A stretch of DNA of 64,000 nucleotides from the NCBI GenBank assembly GCA_015698045.1, contig BLAL01000030.1:1178001-1242000 (forward strand), written 5' to 3'. Source of the stretch: Rhizophagus clarus (Eukaryota; Glomeromycota; Glomeromycetes; Glomerales; Glomeraceae). Of this stretch, positions 13,483 to 25,218 are shown piece after piece. The position numbers were made by a program, and so were the translations under genes. How positions within the stretch are numbered: position 1 is the first letter of the stretch; each line of letters begins with the position of its first letter. Below the pieces are notes generated by a model. It was not told where the DNA came from. It worked only from the letters and a program-made list of their open reading frames with translations, and ran no database searches.

Positions 13483-15260
13483 AAAGTTGCCTGCCAAAAC
13501 TCAATTGGCCAATGTCGAAATGTTGAAACTTAAAATACGTCAAAATGCTAAAATGCCAAAATAGTTTTGACACGTTAAAATTGTTAAAATATTGAAACTA
13601 GTTTCAACATATCAAAACTGTCAAAATTATACAAAACTGCCAAAATAGTTTTGATGTGTTAAAATTGTTAAAACTGCTGAAACTAAACATCACAATATTT
13701 TGCAACAGGTTTCATTTATTATAATAAAAATTAAAAAATAAGAAACATTTCATAATGTTTTTTATTAAATAATTGAAAAACTGTTGTGAAATAATTTTTT
13801 TTCTTCAAGTTAAAAATAAAAAATGTTTTACAACATCTTTTATTAAATGTTTAAAAATTGTTGTGAAATAGTTTTTTTTGTTTAAAAATTCAAAAACAAA
13901 AAACATTTCATAACATTTTTTATTAAATAATTGAAAAACCATTGTAAAACAGTGTTTTTCACTTAAAAATTAAAAAATAAAAAATATTTTGCAATGTTTT
14001 TTATTAAATAATTGAAAAACTGTTACAAAATAGTTTTTTTTGCTTAAAAATTAAAAAATAAAAAATGTTTTGCAACGTTTTTTATTAAATGCTTGAAAAA
14101 CTGTTATGAAATGGTTTTTTTTGTTTAAAAATTAAAAATAAAAATGTTTTATAACGTTTTTTATTAAATGCTTGAAAACCTGTTGCAAAACAGTTTTTTT
14201 TGCTTAAAATTCAAAAATAAAAAACATTTCGCAACATTTTTTATTAAATAACTAAAAAACTGTTATAAAACAGTTTTTTTGTTTAAAAATTAAAAAATAA
14301 AAAATGTTTTACAACATTTTTTATTAAATGCTTAAAAAACTGTTGTAAAATAGTTTTTTTGCTTAAAAATTCAAAAATAAAAAACATTTCACAATATGTT
14401 TTATTAAATAATTGAAAAACCATTGCAAAATGATTTTTTTTGCTTAAAAATTTAAAAATAAAAAATGTTTTATAATGTTTTTTATTAAATAATTAAAAAA
14501 CTATTATAAAATAGTTTTTTTTGTTTAAAAATTAAAAAATAAAAAATATTTCACAACATTTTTTATTAAATATTTGAAAAACTGTTGTAAAACAGTTTTT
14601 TTTTCTAAGTTAAAAAAATAAAAAACATTTCATAATATTTTTTATTAAATAATTGAAAAATCATGTTTTTTTTCTAAGTTAAAAAAATAAAAAATGTTTC
14701 ATAACATTTTTTATTAAATAATTGAAAAACTATTGTGAAACAGTTTTTTTGTTTAAAAATTAAAAATAAAAATGTTTCACAATATTTTTTATTAAATGCT
14801 TAAAAACCTGTTACAAAATAGTTTTTTTTGCTTAAAAATTCAAAAATAAAAAATATTTTGTAACGTTTTTTATTAAATAATTGAAAAACTGCTGCGAAAT
14901 GGTTTTTTTAAATTAAAAAAATAAAAAACATTTCACAATATTTTTTATTAAATAATTGAAAAATCATTATGAAATAGTTTTTTTGTTTAAAAATTAAAAA
15001 ATAAAAAATGTTTCATAACATTTTTTATTAAATACTTGAAAAACTGTTACAAACCAGATTTTTTTGCTTAAAATTAAAAAATAAAAAATGTCTTGCAACA
15101 TTTTTTATTAAATATTTGAAAAACTGTTGCGAAACAGTTTTTTTCATTAATTTGATACTAGTGATTGCTATTTGATATATATATATTATATATATTACAT
15201 ATCAAAATAGTTTTGATAGTTTTGACATGTCAAAACTCTTTAGTTTTGGCAGGCAACTTT
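13483..15260. mobile_element. 1778-bp inverted-repeat element with perfect 10-bp target duplication
   Basis: The left end AAAGTTGCCTGCCAAAACT (13483-13501) is the exact reverse complement of the right end (15242-15260), giving 19-bp perfect terminal inverted repeats. AGTTATATTT lies immediately outside both ends (13473-13482 and 15261-15270), a perfect 10-bp direct duplication. A 9-11-bp duplication is typical of Mutator-like (MULE) elements. There is no transposase frame; the interior is sub-terminal GTTTTGA/AAAACT repeats around a long minisatellite. I infer a non-autonomous MULE-type or foldback element, fairly young given the perfect duplication. Confidence 0.85.
13730..15150. repeat. Minisatellite of about 18 hairpin-forming units inside the 1778-bp element
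   Basis: A unit of roughly 78 bp is repeated across the interior. Each unit contains TTTTTTATTAAATA, then a palindrome of the type AAAACTGTT-n-AAACAGTTTT, then AAAAATTAAAAATAAAAAA and a second palindrome of the type AAATGTT/AACATTT. Units differ mainly by C/T and G/A changes at the palindrome centres (for example TTGCGAAAC, TTGTGAAAT, TTACAAAAT). Confidence 0.8.
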
Positions 15261-15575
15261 AGTTATATTTTACCAGCAGTCACAGAAGTTCTTAAGTATA
15301 GCCTTTTTCTCATATGTAATATCTTGGTATCTTTGTTACTATCACTACTACTATTAAAGAAAAAGTATAAACTTAAAAAATACTTATTATACTCTAAATA
15401 CATGATTAAAACTAATGCTAATATTTATAAAAATGTATTTTTAAATAAAGAAAAGGAAGTGTAGAGACCATTGGCTTTTTTAACAGTCAATCTATAAGAA
15501 AAAAATAAAAATAGTTTTTCTAAAAAAATGGACATGAAAGGTATAGGTAAGAATTTACTTTTAATGATCGTCCAT

Positions 15576-16080
15576 AAATTATTTTAATGTTTTATGTTTT
15601 ATGTTTTATGTATAATACAAATCTGAATATAAATAACTAATGATAAGGCAACCCAAATTTGAGATAGAAATGTATACCTAAAAAGTTAGTCTGAGGTACA
15701 AGTTAAAAAAATCAATCTATAACTAACTACAGATAACATCACAAAATAAAAGTACTTATATTTTAGCATCACCTAACTACATATCTTCACGTTTTCAAAA
15801 CTTACACCTATTCACAACACATAAGATAACCCTCACAGTGCATACTCTTTATTTGCCAAATAAACCATGCCAGACTGAAATCCACTCAAGTAACAACCTT
15901 TACACGCTTCTTAAGAAACAAAAAACTAAACCTATAAAATAATTTACAAATCAAAAATACTAACTAAAGATGAAAAAAGAAAAAAGAAAGTAATAGTTTA
16001 AGCCTAGAGTTATAAAAAAGGAATGTACTAACTTGATAAAATTAGGCAAAGACAAATAAAAAATATAATAATCCTACAAA
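15576..16080. repeat. Third, partial copy of the 977-bp repeat
   Basis: It begins with AAATTATTTTAATGTTTTAT and follows the second copy (12447 onward) through the segments AATACAA(A/G)TCTGAAT, ATACCTAAAAAGT and ATCTATAACTAACTACAG, then drifts away after about 500 bp. Confidence 0.6.
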
Positions 16081-16180
16081 AATATTAGTACATGTCTGTA
16101 TATATGAAACTGAAATTGGTTAATTTTGACTCTTAAAAGTTGAAATAGTCAAAATGATTTCGACCTGGGCCCCTCCAAAT

Positions 16181-16412
16181 AAGGTTCCTAGGCGAAACTA
16201 GGTAGTTTAGCAAACTGTCTAAATGTCAAAAGGGTAAAACTTGATAAAACTATATTAAAATCTTAGTAAAAAATTAGCGAAACTTAACAAATGTAAAACT
16301 TATAGTAAATCATATTAAATAGCGAAACAATAGTAAAGTATTATTAAAAAATCAGTAAAACTAAATTTTAAACGTTTAGCCAAATTTAAAATTAGTTTAG
16401 GCAGGCAACCTT
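16181..16412. mobile_element. 232-bp MITE with imperfect inverted ends, copy 1
   Basis: The ends are AAGGTTCCTAGGCGAAACTA on the left and, reverse-complemented, AAGGTTGCCTGCCTAAACTA on the right. The flanks CCCTCCAAAT (16171-16180) and ACCTCCAAAA (16413-16422) match at 8 of 10 positions, consistent with a 10-bp target duplication. The interior (TAGTTTAGCAAACTGTCTAA and later segments) is nearly identical to 59859-60082. It has no coding capacity. Confidence 0.8.
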
Positions 16413-16460
16413 ACCTCCAAAAGTTAAAATGGCCAAAATTATGCCATAGTCATGTGAATT

Positions 16461-16840
16461 TTATAGTAAACAATAATATTAAAATTCAAAGTTAATGATC
16501 TCTGCATTTATTAATCCAATTTTTATAATCTTTACACGGTTGGATTCAGCTCATCGAGAGGATTCCAATAATATATATTGTATATTTGTAGCATTAATAT
16601 TGATGGAATTATTCACGTTTAAAATTTGATATTAAATAGTTTTATTACTTTTATAATAAACAATAATATTAAAATTCAAAATTAATGATCTCCGTATCCA
16701 GTAATCCAAATTTTATGATTTTGATGCAGTTGGATTCAGCTCATCGAGAGGAATCCAATAATATATGTTGCATATCTGTAGCATCAATATTGACGGAATT
16801 ATTCATGTTTAAAATTTGGTATTAAATTATAATTATAAAA
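16461..16840. repeat. Two tandem 190-bp repeats
   Basis: The segments starting at 16461 and 16651 share the order CAATAATATTAAAATTCAAA, TTGGATTCAGCTCATCGAGA, CCAATAATATAT, GTAGCAT and GGAATTATTCA, with an exact 190-nt offset and modest divergence. Confidence 0.8.
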
Positions 16841-16925
16841 ATCATATAACTATGACGTAATTTTGACTATTTTGACTTTAATTTTGACTTTTAACCTTTT
16901 CAAGTCAAAATATTTTGACTTTTGG

Positions 16926-18835
16926 ATTTTAATTTCAACTTCATGTATACATATCTATTACCAGATAAATAATAAACTAAAATCAGCCAAAGTTATTAAT
17001 TTTATTAAGTTATATCTAAAAATAAAATATTACTGGTTAAAAAAAGTTTTTATTAAAAGTTTTATTGAAATCAAAAAAATTTTTTTATTATAAAATTGGT
17101 TTTTTATAATTTATACAAAAATTTTCTAAATAACTGCTTTTTTTAATTTAATAAAATTTTTTCTTTTAATAAAAATTGCATATATTTTTATTATTTAAAT
17201 TGTATTTTGCATTTGTCTTTAAATTGCATTTTTAAAAAAACTTTATTTTTAAAACGAACTTTTTTATATATACAAAAAAAAATTATTACAAAAGAGAAAA
17301 TGATAATGAAAATTTATAATACATATGACAAACTATTAATTTACTTAATTTATATAAACGTTGATTAAAAATTTCTTTTTTAGTTATATAATAAAATATT
17401 TAATTATAGTTATATAAAATTATTTTAATTAATGATCAATATAAGAAATAAAATTTTCACTAATTGTTAGTATAATAGCAATAAATAATAAATACATAAT
17501 ACTAGTAGTAAATTTAAAATTTTATAATTATTAAAAAAAAAATTTTAGTATAATAATTAACTAATTAATATTTTTATTTTAATTGAATAAATAATAAATT
17601 AAATAATTAAAATTATAATTCAAAAATATTATAAATAAAAATTATTTTAGAAAATATAATTATAATTTATTGGCAGATGTTAAAATAGATAAATTTGTAT
17701 TTTATTTTTATATTTTATTTTTTATTTTATTTTATTTATTAATTTATAGTGTTAGTTTATTTTTAATTTTTTTAGTTTTATTTTTATTTTTATTGTCATC
17801 TTATTTTTAATTTTTAATTTATGATTATGATTTTTGAATGGATGTTTGAACTGGTTTAGGCTAGGAGTATTACATATAAAATAGAAGTGATTATTATTTA
17901 ATCCAAAATTTTTAAATATTATTAAAATTTAATAGTTATTTTATTATTTTTAAAAAGTAATACAGTATAATATATTCTTTATAAGTTTTTTAAAGACTAA
18001 AGAGATATATTTTTTTATTTAAAAGTATTTTATTTTTATATAGAGTTGCCCTTGTAAAAAAAATTTATATTAATAGTATATAGATAAGGTTTTTTTTTAT
18101 GATTTGTTAATTACTTTACAATTTTTTATATATCATATTCTTTATTAATAAATATACAAATATATTGCAGTATTAATAAAAAAAAATTAAAATCATTTAT
18201 TTATTTTAATATTCTTTTTAAATAATCCATTTTTTCTAATAACTGAACCTATATAATTAATATATATTGCAAAAAAAAAAAAATTAAACCAATAAAAAAA
18301 AAAAAAATACTATAACAGCCGATTTTTTTTTTAATTTAAATTAGCTTTTAATAACTTGATATAATCTGCAAAAACTAATACTTTCACTACATTAACAAAA
18401 TTAATGAAATTAATAAAATTAAAATAATTAATAATCCTATTTATTGATATATTATATATAATTTTTTTTTAAAATTTTTCAATAACGCCTCTTTCTTTCT
18501 ACTATAACAAAATGTAAATAATAACGATAATAAAAAAGCAAGGCGGAATAAAAAATAAAGTAAATGAAATTTTTTGTGTATTTTGCATAATAATAGTAAA
18601 AAAGGGAAAAAGATATAGTTATACATATTAGTTTGAAAAAAAAAGAAAACAATCAATACAACAAATTTTAAAATGTATAATAATAGGGTAAGGGGAAAGA
18701 AATTACGGGTTAATTGATTAAGATTTAAATACTGCATTGGCCGTTATTAATGAGGTGATGATATTTTTGAATTATTAACGAATAAGAAAAATCCATCCTA
18801 CGGATAATTATTATGATTATAAAATTACTTTTTTT
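16926..18835. other. AT-rich spacer at the edge of the gene island, no gene seen
   Basis: Composition is extremely AT-rich with homopolymer tracts. The open frames here (16863-17093 plus, 18441-18737 minus) are Phe/Ile/Leu/Lys low-complexity and have no homologous look. The last part is the 3' flank of the PH-domain gene. Confidence 0.5.
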
Positions 18836-21814
18836 TTATGCTGATGTTACTACTGATTCTGTTATCGTTTCTGTTGTAACAGTGGTTATTTCCTCTGTTT
18901 CTCCTTTAGTTTCTTCAACCTTTGCGGTTTGTGTCGTCGTCTCTTGAGCTTCAGATACTTTTGCATCAGTAGTATCAGCGGGTTTATCAGCGGCATTTTC
19001 ACCAGATCTTTCAACAACATTTTCATTTCCACTGCCGGATGGCGGTACTACATCATCTTTTTTGGTTGCTTCTTTATCTTCGGATGTTGATTCATGAGAT
19101 TCATCAACTTCAAATTCCAACTCTTTAAATACTTGAATCCATGAATCACGTTCCTCTTTCGAATCAGCACTTAATTTGTATGATCTTATTCTTGTTTCAA
19201 GGTCAAATTTTTTTTCATCAACTATCTTGACTTTAACGATCTCAATTGATTTCTGAGTTGATGCATCAGTATTAGATCTGTAATAAGTTAACTTTTTATC
19301 ATCAGTGAGCACAAAGTAACGTTGTTCAAAGCTTTTTTTTATATAACCAGTTAGTTTTTGAAGGTTTCCTTTCTTTTTTATCTTTTTTTCATCAGGAAAA
19401 ACTGCTCTTTGACCAGACTTTTCGACCTTCTCGGCTTCCTTTGGTTCTTCAACATCAGTTGCTTCGGTAGGTGATGTAACAGCTTCTGGATCTGTTTCTG
19501 TTTTTTCGTGTGATTCTGAATTTTCTTTTTTACTAACACCACCACTTTTTCTATTAAAAACATGTGAACAAAAATGATTAAAAAAACAATACTAAATTAT
19601 TAAGAAAGGAAGCAAAGAAGAAGAGAAACTAACCTCCTGGCGAAACTAAATATACTACTTTTTTCTTTCTTTTTGTTTTCGGTTTCGGTAGAACTTTCTG
19701 GTCCTGCGGTTTGTTCAGCATTTTGTTCTACAGTCTGTTCAGCATTCTGTTCAGAAGTTTGTGCAGTAGCATCGGTATTTTCAGTGGGCTTTGTTTCAGA
19801 AGTCTCCTCTCTGTTTTCTTCAGTTTCATCTATTTTATCACCTAATTCTCGGGTAAGGGATTCTTGTTTTTTTTCATCAGCTTTTGGCGATTTAGCTCTT
19901 TTCGCACCAAAAATCTTGGTTGTTACTCTACGAACAAGGGAATGCTCAGTTTTATCTTCAGCTTTATCAGTTTTATCTTCAGTTTTATCTTTATCTTCTG
20001 CATCATGATGATCAGATGTCTCCTCAGTTTCTTTATTTCCATCATTTTTGGCTTCAGTAGTTGTAACATCAGCAGAAGGTTCAGTGGGCTCTGCTTTTGC
20101 TATTAGAATTTTTTTTTTTAAAAAAAAAAAATATGTAAGTGAAATGAGCGAACAATTTAAATATATTTAGGAATTCATCCCTTTTCTAATAAAGATAATA
20201 ACTTACTTTCACTGGTTTCTCCAGTTGGTTTTGGTTTGTTGAAGATGTTGTTGATGTTTTTAAAGAAACTACTACCTTCCTTATGTTGAGTTGTTTCATC
20301 AGCGGGAGTTTCAGTAGTTTCGTTAGCGGCAGCTGCAGTACTGGTTTCAGCGTTGGTAGTCTCATCAGCAGTTTTTGCTTTTTCATCATCAGCTTTAGGA
20401 GTTGGTTCGGGTTTTTTATTAAAAAAATTGAATAATTTACTAGTCTTTAAAGGAGATTTAGGTTCACCACTTTTGTTCTCCTCGGTTTCATCCGTAGTAA
20501 CCTCTGCAGGAGTAGTAACAACTTTGCTACTATCCTCAGTATCTTCAGTTACAGTAGTAGCGCTAGGTTCAGCTGTCGATGCCTTTCTTCCAAACGCGAA
20601 GGGAAGAAAGGATTTACGTTTGTTGCCATCAACAGCTCTTGATTTATTATCGGCAGGTTCATCTTCTCCAGAAAATGGCTCATCGGAAAGTTCACCAGCG
20701 TGTTTGGATACTTCGCCAATAAAAGCTGTTCCCTTAACTGTAAAGGACCGATTTTAAAAAATTAGTTTAATGTACATCTCGTTTTTAAATACCTTTTTTT
20801 TTTTTAGCACAAAAATGTACGCTCACACTATTAATTAGCACGTGCTATAGAAATTATAAGATAATAAATAAACTTACTAAGTTTTTCATAAGTTTCTTTA
20901 TACTTTTCAGAAGCTTCAATATGACCAATTGCTTCAGGTGATTCTTGGGTTTCTTTAACTCTGTCAGATCTTTCTTTGATAGTTTTGATCCAACTATCAC
21001 GATCCTCCTCATTTTCAGCAGCAAGTTCAAAAGTACGATAAGTTGTTTCGATTTTGAAAGCAAATTGTTTTCCAACGTGTTCAGTAAGTGATGTAACATC
21101 AACAACATCTTTCAAGTTAATAATACCATGAGGAATATTTTTATGAGTCTCACTATCTGATTTGAAATAGAATAGAAGACCTTCACCGGTATGGGAAGCA
21201 TGAGCAATATTTTGGTATACTTTACGAACGAAGGGTGATAATTCATCTTTGGTTTCCGGTGATTTTTTATCATCGACCGGTTTATCTTCCTTAGGTTTAT
21301 CATCACCTTTAGATTCTTTAACTACTTCAACAACATCAGATGAAGTTTGTTCCTCAACTTTTTTAGATTCATCAACTTTTGTAGAATCGTCAGCTTTTGT
21401 AGAATCATCAACTTTTGCAGAGTCATCAGCTTTTGTAGGATCATCAAGTTTTGGAGCTTCACCATCCTTAACTTCGGTTTCAGCAGCATTAGAAGTACTA
21501 CCGGAACCGATAGGTTTTGGTATACCCTTTTTTACATTTTTCCTGTAATAAGTTTTAAGGTTGGGTAAAGCAACAGGTTGACTTCCAAAAGCGAAATAAC
21601 TTTTGCTCCAATGACTAATACCAATTATTTTAGATTTTTTTAATAAGTAACCATTATCAATAGGTCTAACTTCTTTCTTTTCTTCAGGTTTAGAATCAGT
21701 GGCTTCATTTTCAGGTTTAACGGCTTCAGGCTCCTGTTTAGCGTCAGTCTTCTTTTCGGGCTCAATAGGAGAGATATTATCTTCTTTAGCTGGTGAGGTG
21801 GCTGTTTCAGTCAT
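18836..21814 (-). CDS. PH-domain protein with split N-terminal PH and C-terminal PH (Meu6-like)
   Basis: Exons are 21814-20878, 20737-20207, 20099-19634 and 19550-18836; all junctions use GT-AG and the frame stays open, giving 882 aa. An N-terminal PH-like fold starts with GYLLKKSKIIG near residue 54. It is interrupted by an acidic Lys/Asp/Ser-rich insert (about 95-195) and resumes to end in the typical ENEEDRDSWIKTIKE helix near residue 280. A second PH domain, about 703-783, ends in SKEERDSWIQVFKEL. Between and around them is acidic, Thr/Glu-rich disorder broken by short basic-aromatic patches (KSFLPFAFGRK, SKLFNFFNKK, SFFKNINNIFNK, SSIFSFARRK). PH domains bind phosphoinositides or proteins at membranes, so a membrane-cortex adaptor role is likely but inferred. 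The closest named family I know is S. pombe Meu6-type PH proteins. Confidence 0.85.
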
Positions 21815-22289
21815 TATTAAAAATGATACGCGACGAAAAAGATACTTTTGATATTGTTTTTTTGTTTAAAAAGGTAAAGGAATAATAATACTTTTATTTG
21901 GTTTTTTTTTTAAAAAAATTATTTTTTTTTTTTAGCTTCGGAATAAAAGAAGAAAAAAAAAAAAAAAAATTTTTTTTTTTTAGAATAGGTAAAGGGGAAA
22001 GAAAAAGAAGTCCAAAATATTAAACTATTAAGCAAGAATGAATATATATTTAAAAAATTTTTGATGGCTGAGGTAAAAAAAAAAAAAAAAAAAAATTTTT
22101 TTTTTAGGTAAATATATGGGGGTGTGACGTACAGGATATGCAGATAAATAAAGTAAGCAAAATTGAAAGTCAACGAGGTTAACAACAGGTGATTACCAAA
22201 AAAATCAACTAAATAAAAGGGGTTAAAGAAAATTCAGTAGGACAATTTAAAGATAAAAAAAAATGGTCAGACCACTGTCAATTTATAGA

Positions 22290-22305
22290 ATAATAATAAT
22301 AAATA

Positions 22306-22353
<48 letters not shown>
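22290..22353. repeat. (TAA)n microsatellite
   Basis: Nearly uninterrupted TAA/AAT units. Confidence 0.95.
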
Positions 22354-22354
<1 letters not shown>

Positions 22355-24897
22355 TATCATATATATTTGAGTCACATTATCATTAACTGGTAACAGTTAA
22401 CAAGCAGAAAGAACAACATTTTTTGAACAAATTACGTTACCAAAAGTTGGGTGGTAAAAGAATAATTTTCATTTTTTTGGGATTGTTGTTTTAATTTACA
22501 TATTATTGTCATATCGTACAACGCAACAATTGATGAACTTGTGACAATTTTTTTTTTTTTTCCTTTACCACATGATTGATGATAAATGATAAAATAGAAT
22601 AAAGGAAAAAAAAGAAAAAAATAAAAATAAAAAAAAATGCAATCTTTACATTTGTGGTAATTCATGTATGAATTGATTAAACCTTTATAAACGAGACAAA
22701 CAAGAGCGTGTTTATTACATGAGAAATTTTAAAACGAGACAAAGCAATTTGTGCTTAAGACGGAATGTAGTGTGATCGTTCTTTTTATTCGAACCAAACG
22801 GACAGCATTCCGCAGGGTGTAACGTTTAGGAATTGCAGAATTAAAAGTTTACATAATTGCTTTTTTTAAAGTTCCAGATTAGTTGCAGGTTAGTTTCATT
22901 TTTAAAAAGTAAGAAAAGAATTCCGTCTTGGAAATTCAGATAAGGAAGAGATTTTCTTCTCGAGACTAGAAGTCGTAGAAAGAAAGTTGGAGTAAAATAA
23001 AAAAGTAAAATCCGATGATCATGTGGTGAAATTTGATAAACGATAAACACAGAAATAGAAATAAGAATAGAAGGTCTTTTATTTAAAAAAAAGTGCATAT
23101 AGAATATTTTATCTAATAATCAAGAATATCACAAGAATTTATTCGTATACACAACATGAAAGAAAGATTCACACGGAATGAGACATATAAGGTCTTAATT
23201 GACACAACATGATAATTAAAGACTGCGGGTTTCAATTGATTTATTTGATTATATTGATTGTCAATCGAATGTTAAAAATGAAGTTAATTAAAACATTGTA
23301 TAAGGAGATCATTTGAACGTCGCATACATAAGCCATACATAGCATACATAAATAAATAAATAAATAAATAAAATTATTATTATTATATACATGATTTGTA
23401 ATTATTAATCATTTTTAAAATATTTTTGCAGGAATTCCAAAGTTGGAATTGTTATTTCTATTTTTGGATTTAGTGAAGGAAACCTTTATCCAATTATTAC
23501 ATTTCCCTCCCATCCATTTTGGACAATTTGCTCATCACTATTTTATCATCTTACTTACTCATATTACTTTTTGGACAATAAATCATAATATTATACGGCT
23601 TTGTTTATCTATTATAGTTTTTTTTCGATTACACACATACATTTCTTACTTTACTCGCAATGACTGGTTCCTTTTTTAATAGAACTTTTTTTTTTTTTAC
23701 AACCAAATTTGGGAAATAATAATAATAAAAGGAAACTGCATTTGATTTTCATTATCTTTCCAATTTGGCTAAAAAAGAGATACTATTACTATTACTGCTA
23801 CTAACTACTAATTATTATTTTTTATTTCTGTTTTTTTTTAGTGAAACTTGGCAAAAAAAAAAAAACCACATGGTACATAAAATGAAAGGAATATGATGAA
23901 ATCAATTTGTTATCGTCTCATTAAAATTACGTCTTATAAACCTGTTCAATGCATCATATGTTGTGTATTGTGTTCGGTTATATGCATTTTTCTTTTTTGC
24001 GCCTTTTTTACTTTTCTTTATTCGTTTACACAGAATGATAATCCATATAACCATATATGATTAAAATCTACATACATATTGATCTCATATTCATATGTAT
24101 TTTTCTTATTTCAACATAAGATATTTCATACTTCCCCGCATCATCAGCCAAATACAAACTTATTTTTATTACATAATAATATAAATATATTGTGTCAAAT
24201 ATAAATTTATCCAAATTCAAGTTTCATTTATACCTTTCAATAAAAATATATATATAAAATGGGCGTGTTCCCATTATAATCATTATTTAGATTATTCGCC
24301 AAATTTATCATTTATGATGTCATCAACTGATTTGATTGATTTTTCCCACGTACAGTTATCTACTAAGATATAATTATATACAATATTTTTTATCAAAAAA
24401 AACTGATTGGCAAAAGTTTTTAACTTTGTAAACTGTGTAATATTTTCCAAATTCATACTAAATTAAAAAAATTTATTTTAAAATCATTTTTTTTTTTCTA
24501 TATACACAATGAATAATAATCGGCCCTATATCAAAATATTTTAATTTATCTAAATAAATATTCTTTATTGTTATCATTTACTGATGAGGATCCGCAGTTT
24601 TTTTAAATTATAATTGGTCATCATTATAAACAAAAATCAACCATATTTTTTAGTTATTATTAATAATATTTCATGAATGAAATCTCCTCTAAATTCAATT
24701 TAATTATTCTGTGTATTAGAAAATCTTATGTTTTATACCTTGATCTTCGCGTTTTGGGTGATCGTGCAATAGCCAAAAATAGAAAAAATAAATTATTAAA
24801 AGATTCACTTACCTGCTTTGGCAACCATTACAAACTGGGTCTTAATATCATTAATGTTTTTCATTCATTTAAAAGACTTTTAATTAGATGTTCATTA

Positions 24898-25065
24898 ATA
24901 CAGTCAAACTCCGATATAACGATACGTCGGGACTCATATGAAATTTTGGAAAAAATATCGTTATATCAAAATTATACCGATATTTATATGCTCCTCATAT
25001 ATGGTGAGCGACATCTTTTACCCTGTTTAAAGCGTTAAAAAAAATATATCATATAAAAGTTTAAT
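24898..25065. repeat. Fragment of a DNA-transposon-like terminus
   Basis: ACAGTCAAACTCCGATATAA followed by CGATACGTCGGGACTC resembles the terminal repeat of pogo/Tc1-type MITEs (CAGTCAAACTCCGATATA-type ends). Only this end is clear; no matching opposite end or target duplication was found. The overlapping open frame 24673-25038 is probably fortuitous. Confidence 0.35.
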
Positions 25066-25218
25066 AAAAAAGCTTATCATGAATAACGCATCTAACGCGT
25101 CGTAGTTAATTATAGTTTATTATAGTTTAAAAACGTGTCTAGACTTTTAATAGCAAAATTTATATGTACAGTATGTGATCATCATTTGTTAAACCTCTTT
25201 TTCCCCTAAAGATAAAAT

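Larger units (their letters stand above)
16120..16925. mobile_element. Probable foldback element carrying a nested smaller element
   Basis: A left arm around 16425-16470 (CAAAATTATGCCATAGTCAT) is a diverged inverted copy of a right arm around 16825-16870, and both sides carry repeated TTTTGACT / AGTCAAAA motifs extending to about 16130 and 16920. The smaller 232-bp element sits in the left arm. Two 190-bp tandem copies fill the middle. Exact ends and a target duplication of the outer element are not resolved. Confidence 0.4.
21815..25218. other. Long intergenic stretch, low complexity, no supported gene
   Basis: It contains poly-A/T runs around 21900-22110, a TAA-type microsatellite at about 22290-22353 and an AAAT run at 23350-23372. 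Short open frames at 22432-22665, 22841-23098 (minus) and 23443-23679 (plus) have low-complexity or aromatic-rich translations with no recognisable motif and no splice partners. The part nearest 21815 is the promoter side of the PH gene. Confidence 0.5.

Noticed and set aside
15165..15464. 99-aa frame with hydrophobic segments
   Set aside because: It runs across the right end of the 1778-bp element and its target duplication, so the frame is fortuitous.
18441..18737. 98-aa Phe-rich minus-strand frame
   Set aside because: Low-complexity translation of T-rich DNA, typical of chance frames at this base composition.
19673..21568. Plus-strand Ser/Val/Phe-rich frames opposite the PH gene
   Set aside because: Antisense shadows of the acidic Lys/Glu/Thr-rich exons on the minus strand.
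22432..23679. Small frames in the 22-24 kb spacer
   Set aside because: Aromatic-rich, no conserved motif, no intron-linked continuation.
24673..25038. 121-aa plus-strand frame
   Set aside because: Its second half is a transposon-terminus-like sequence; no protein motif.
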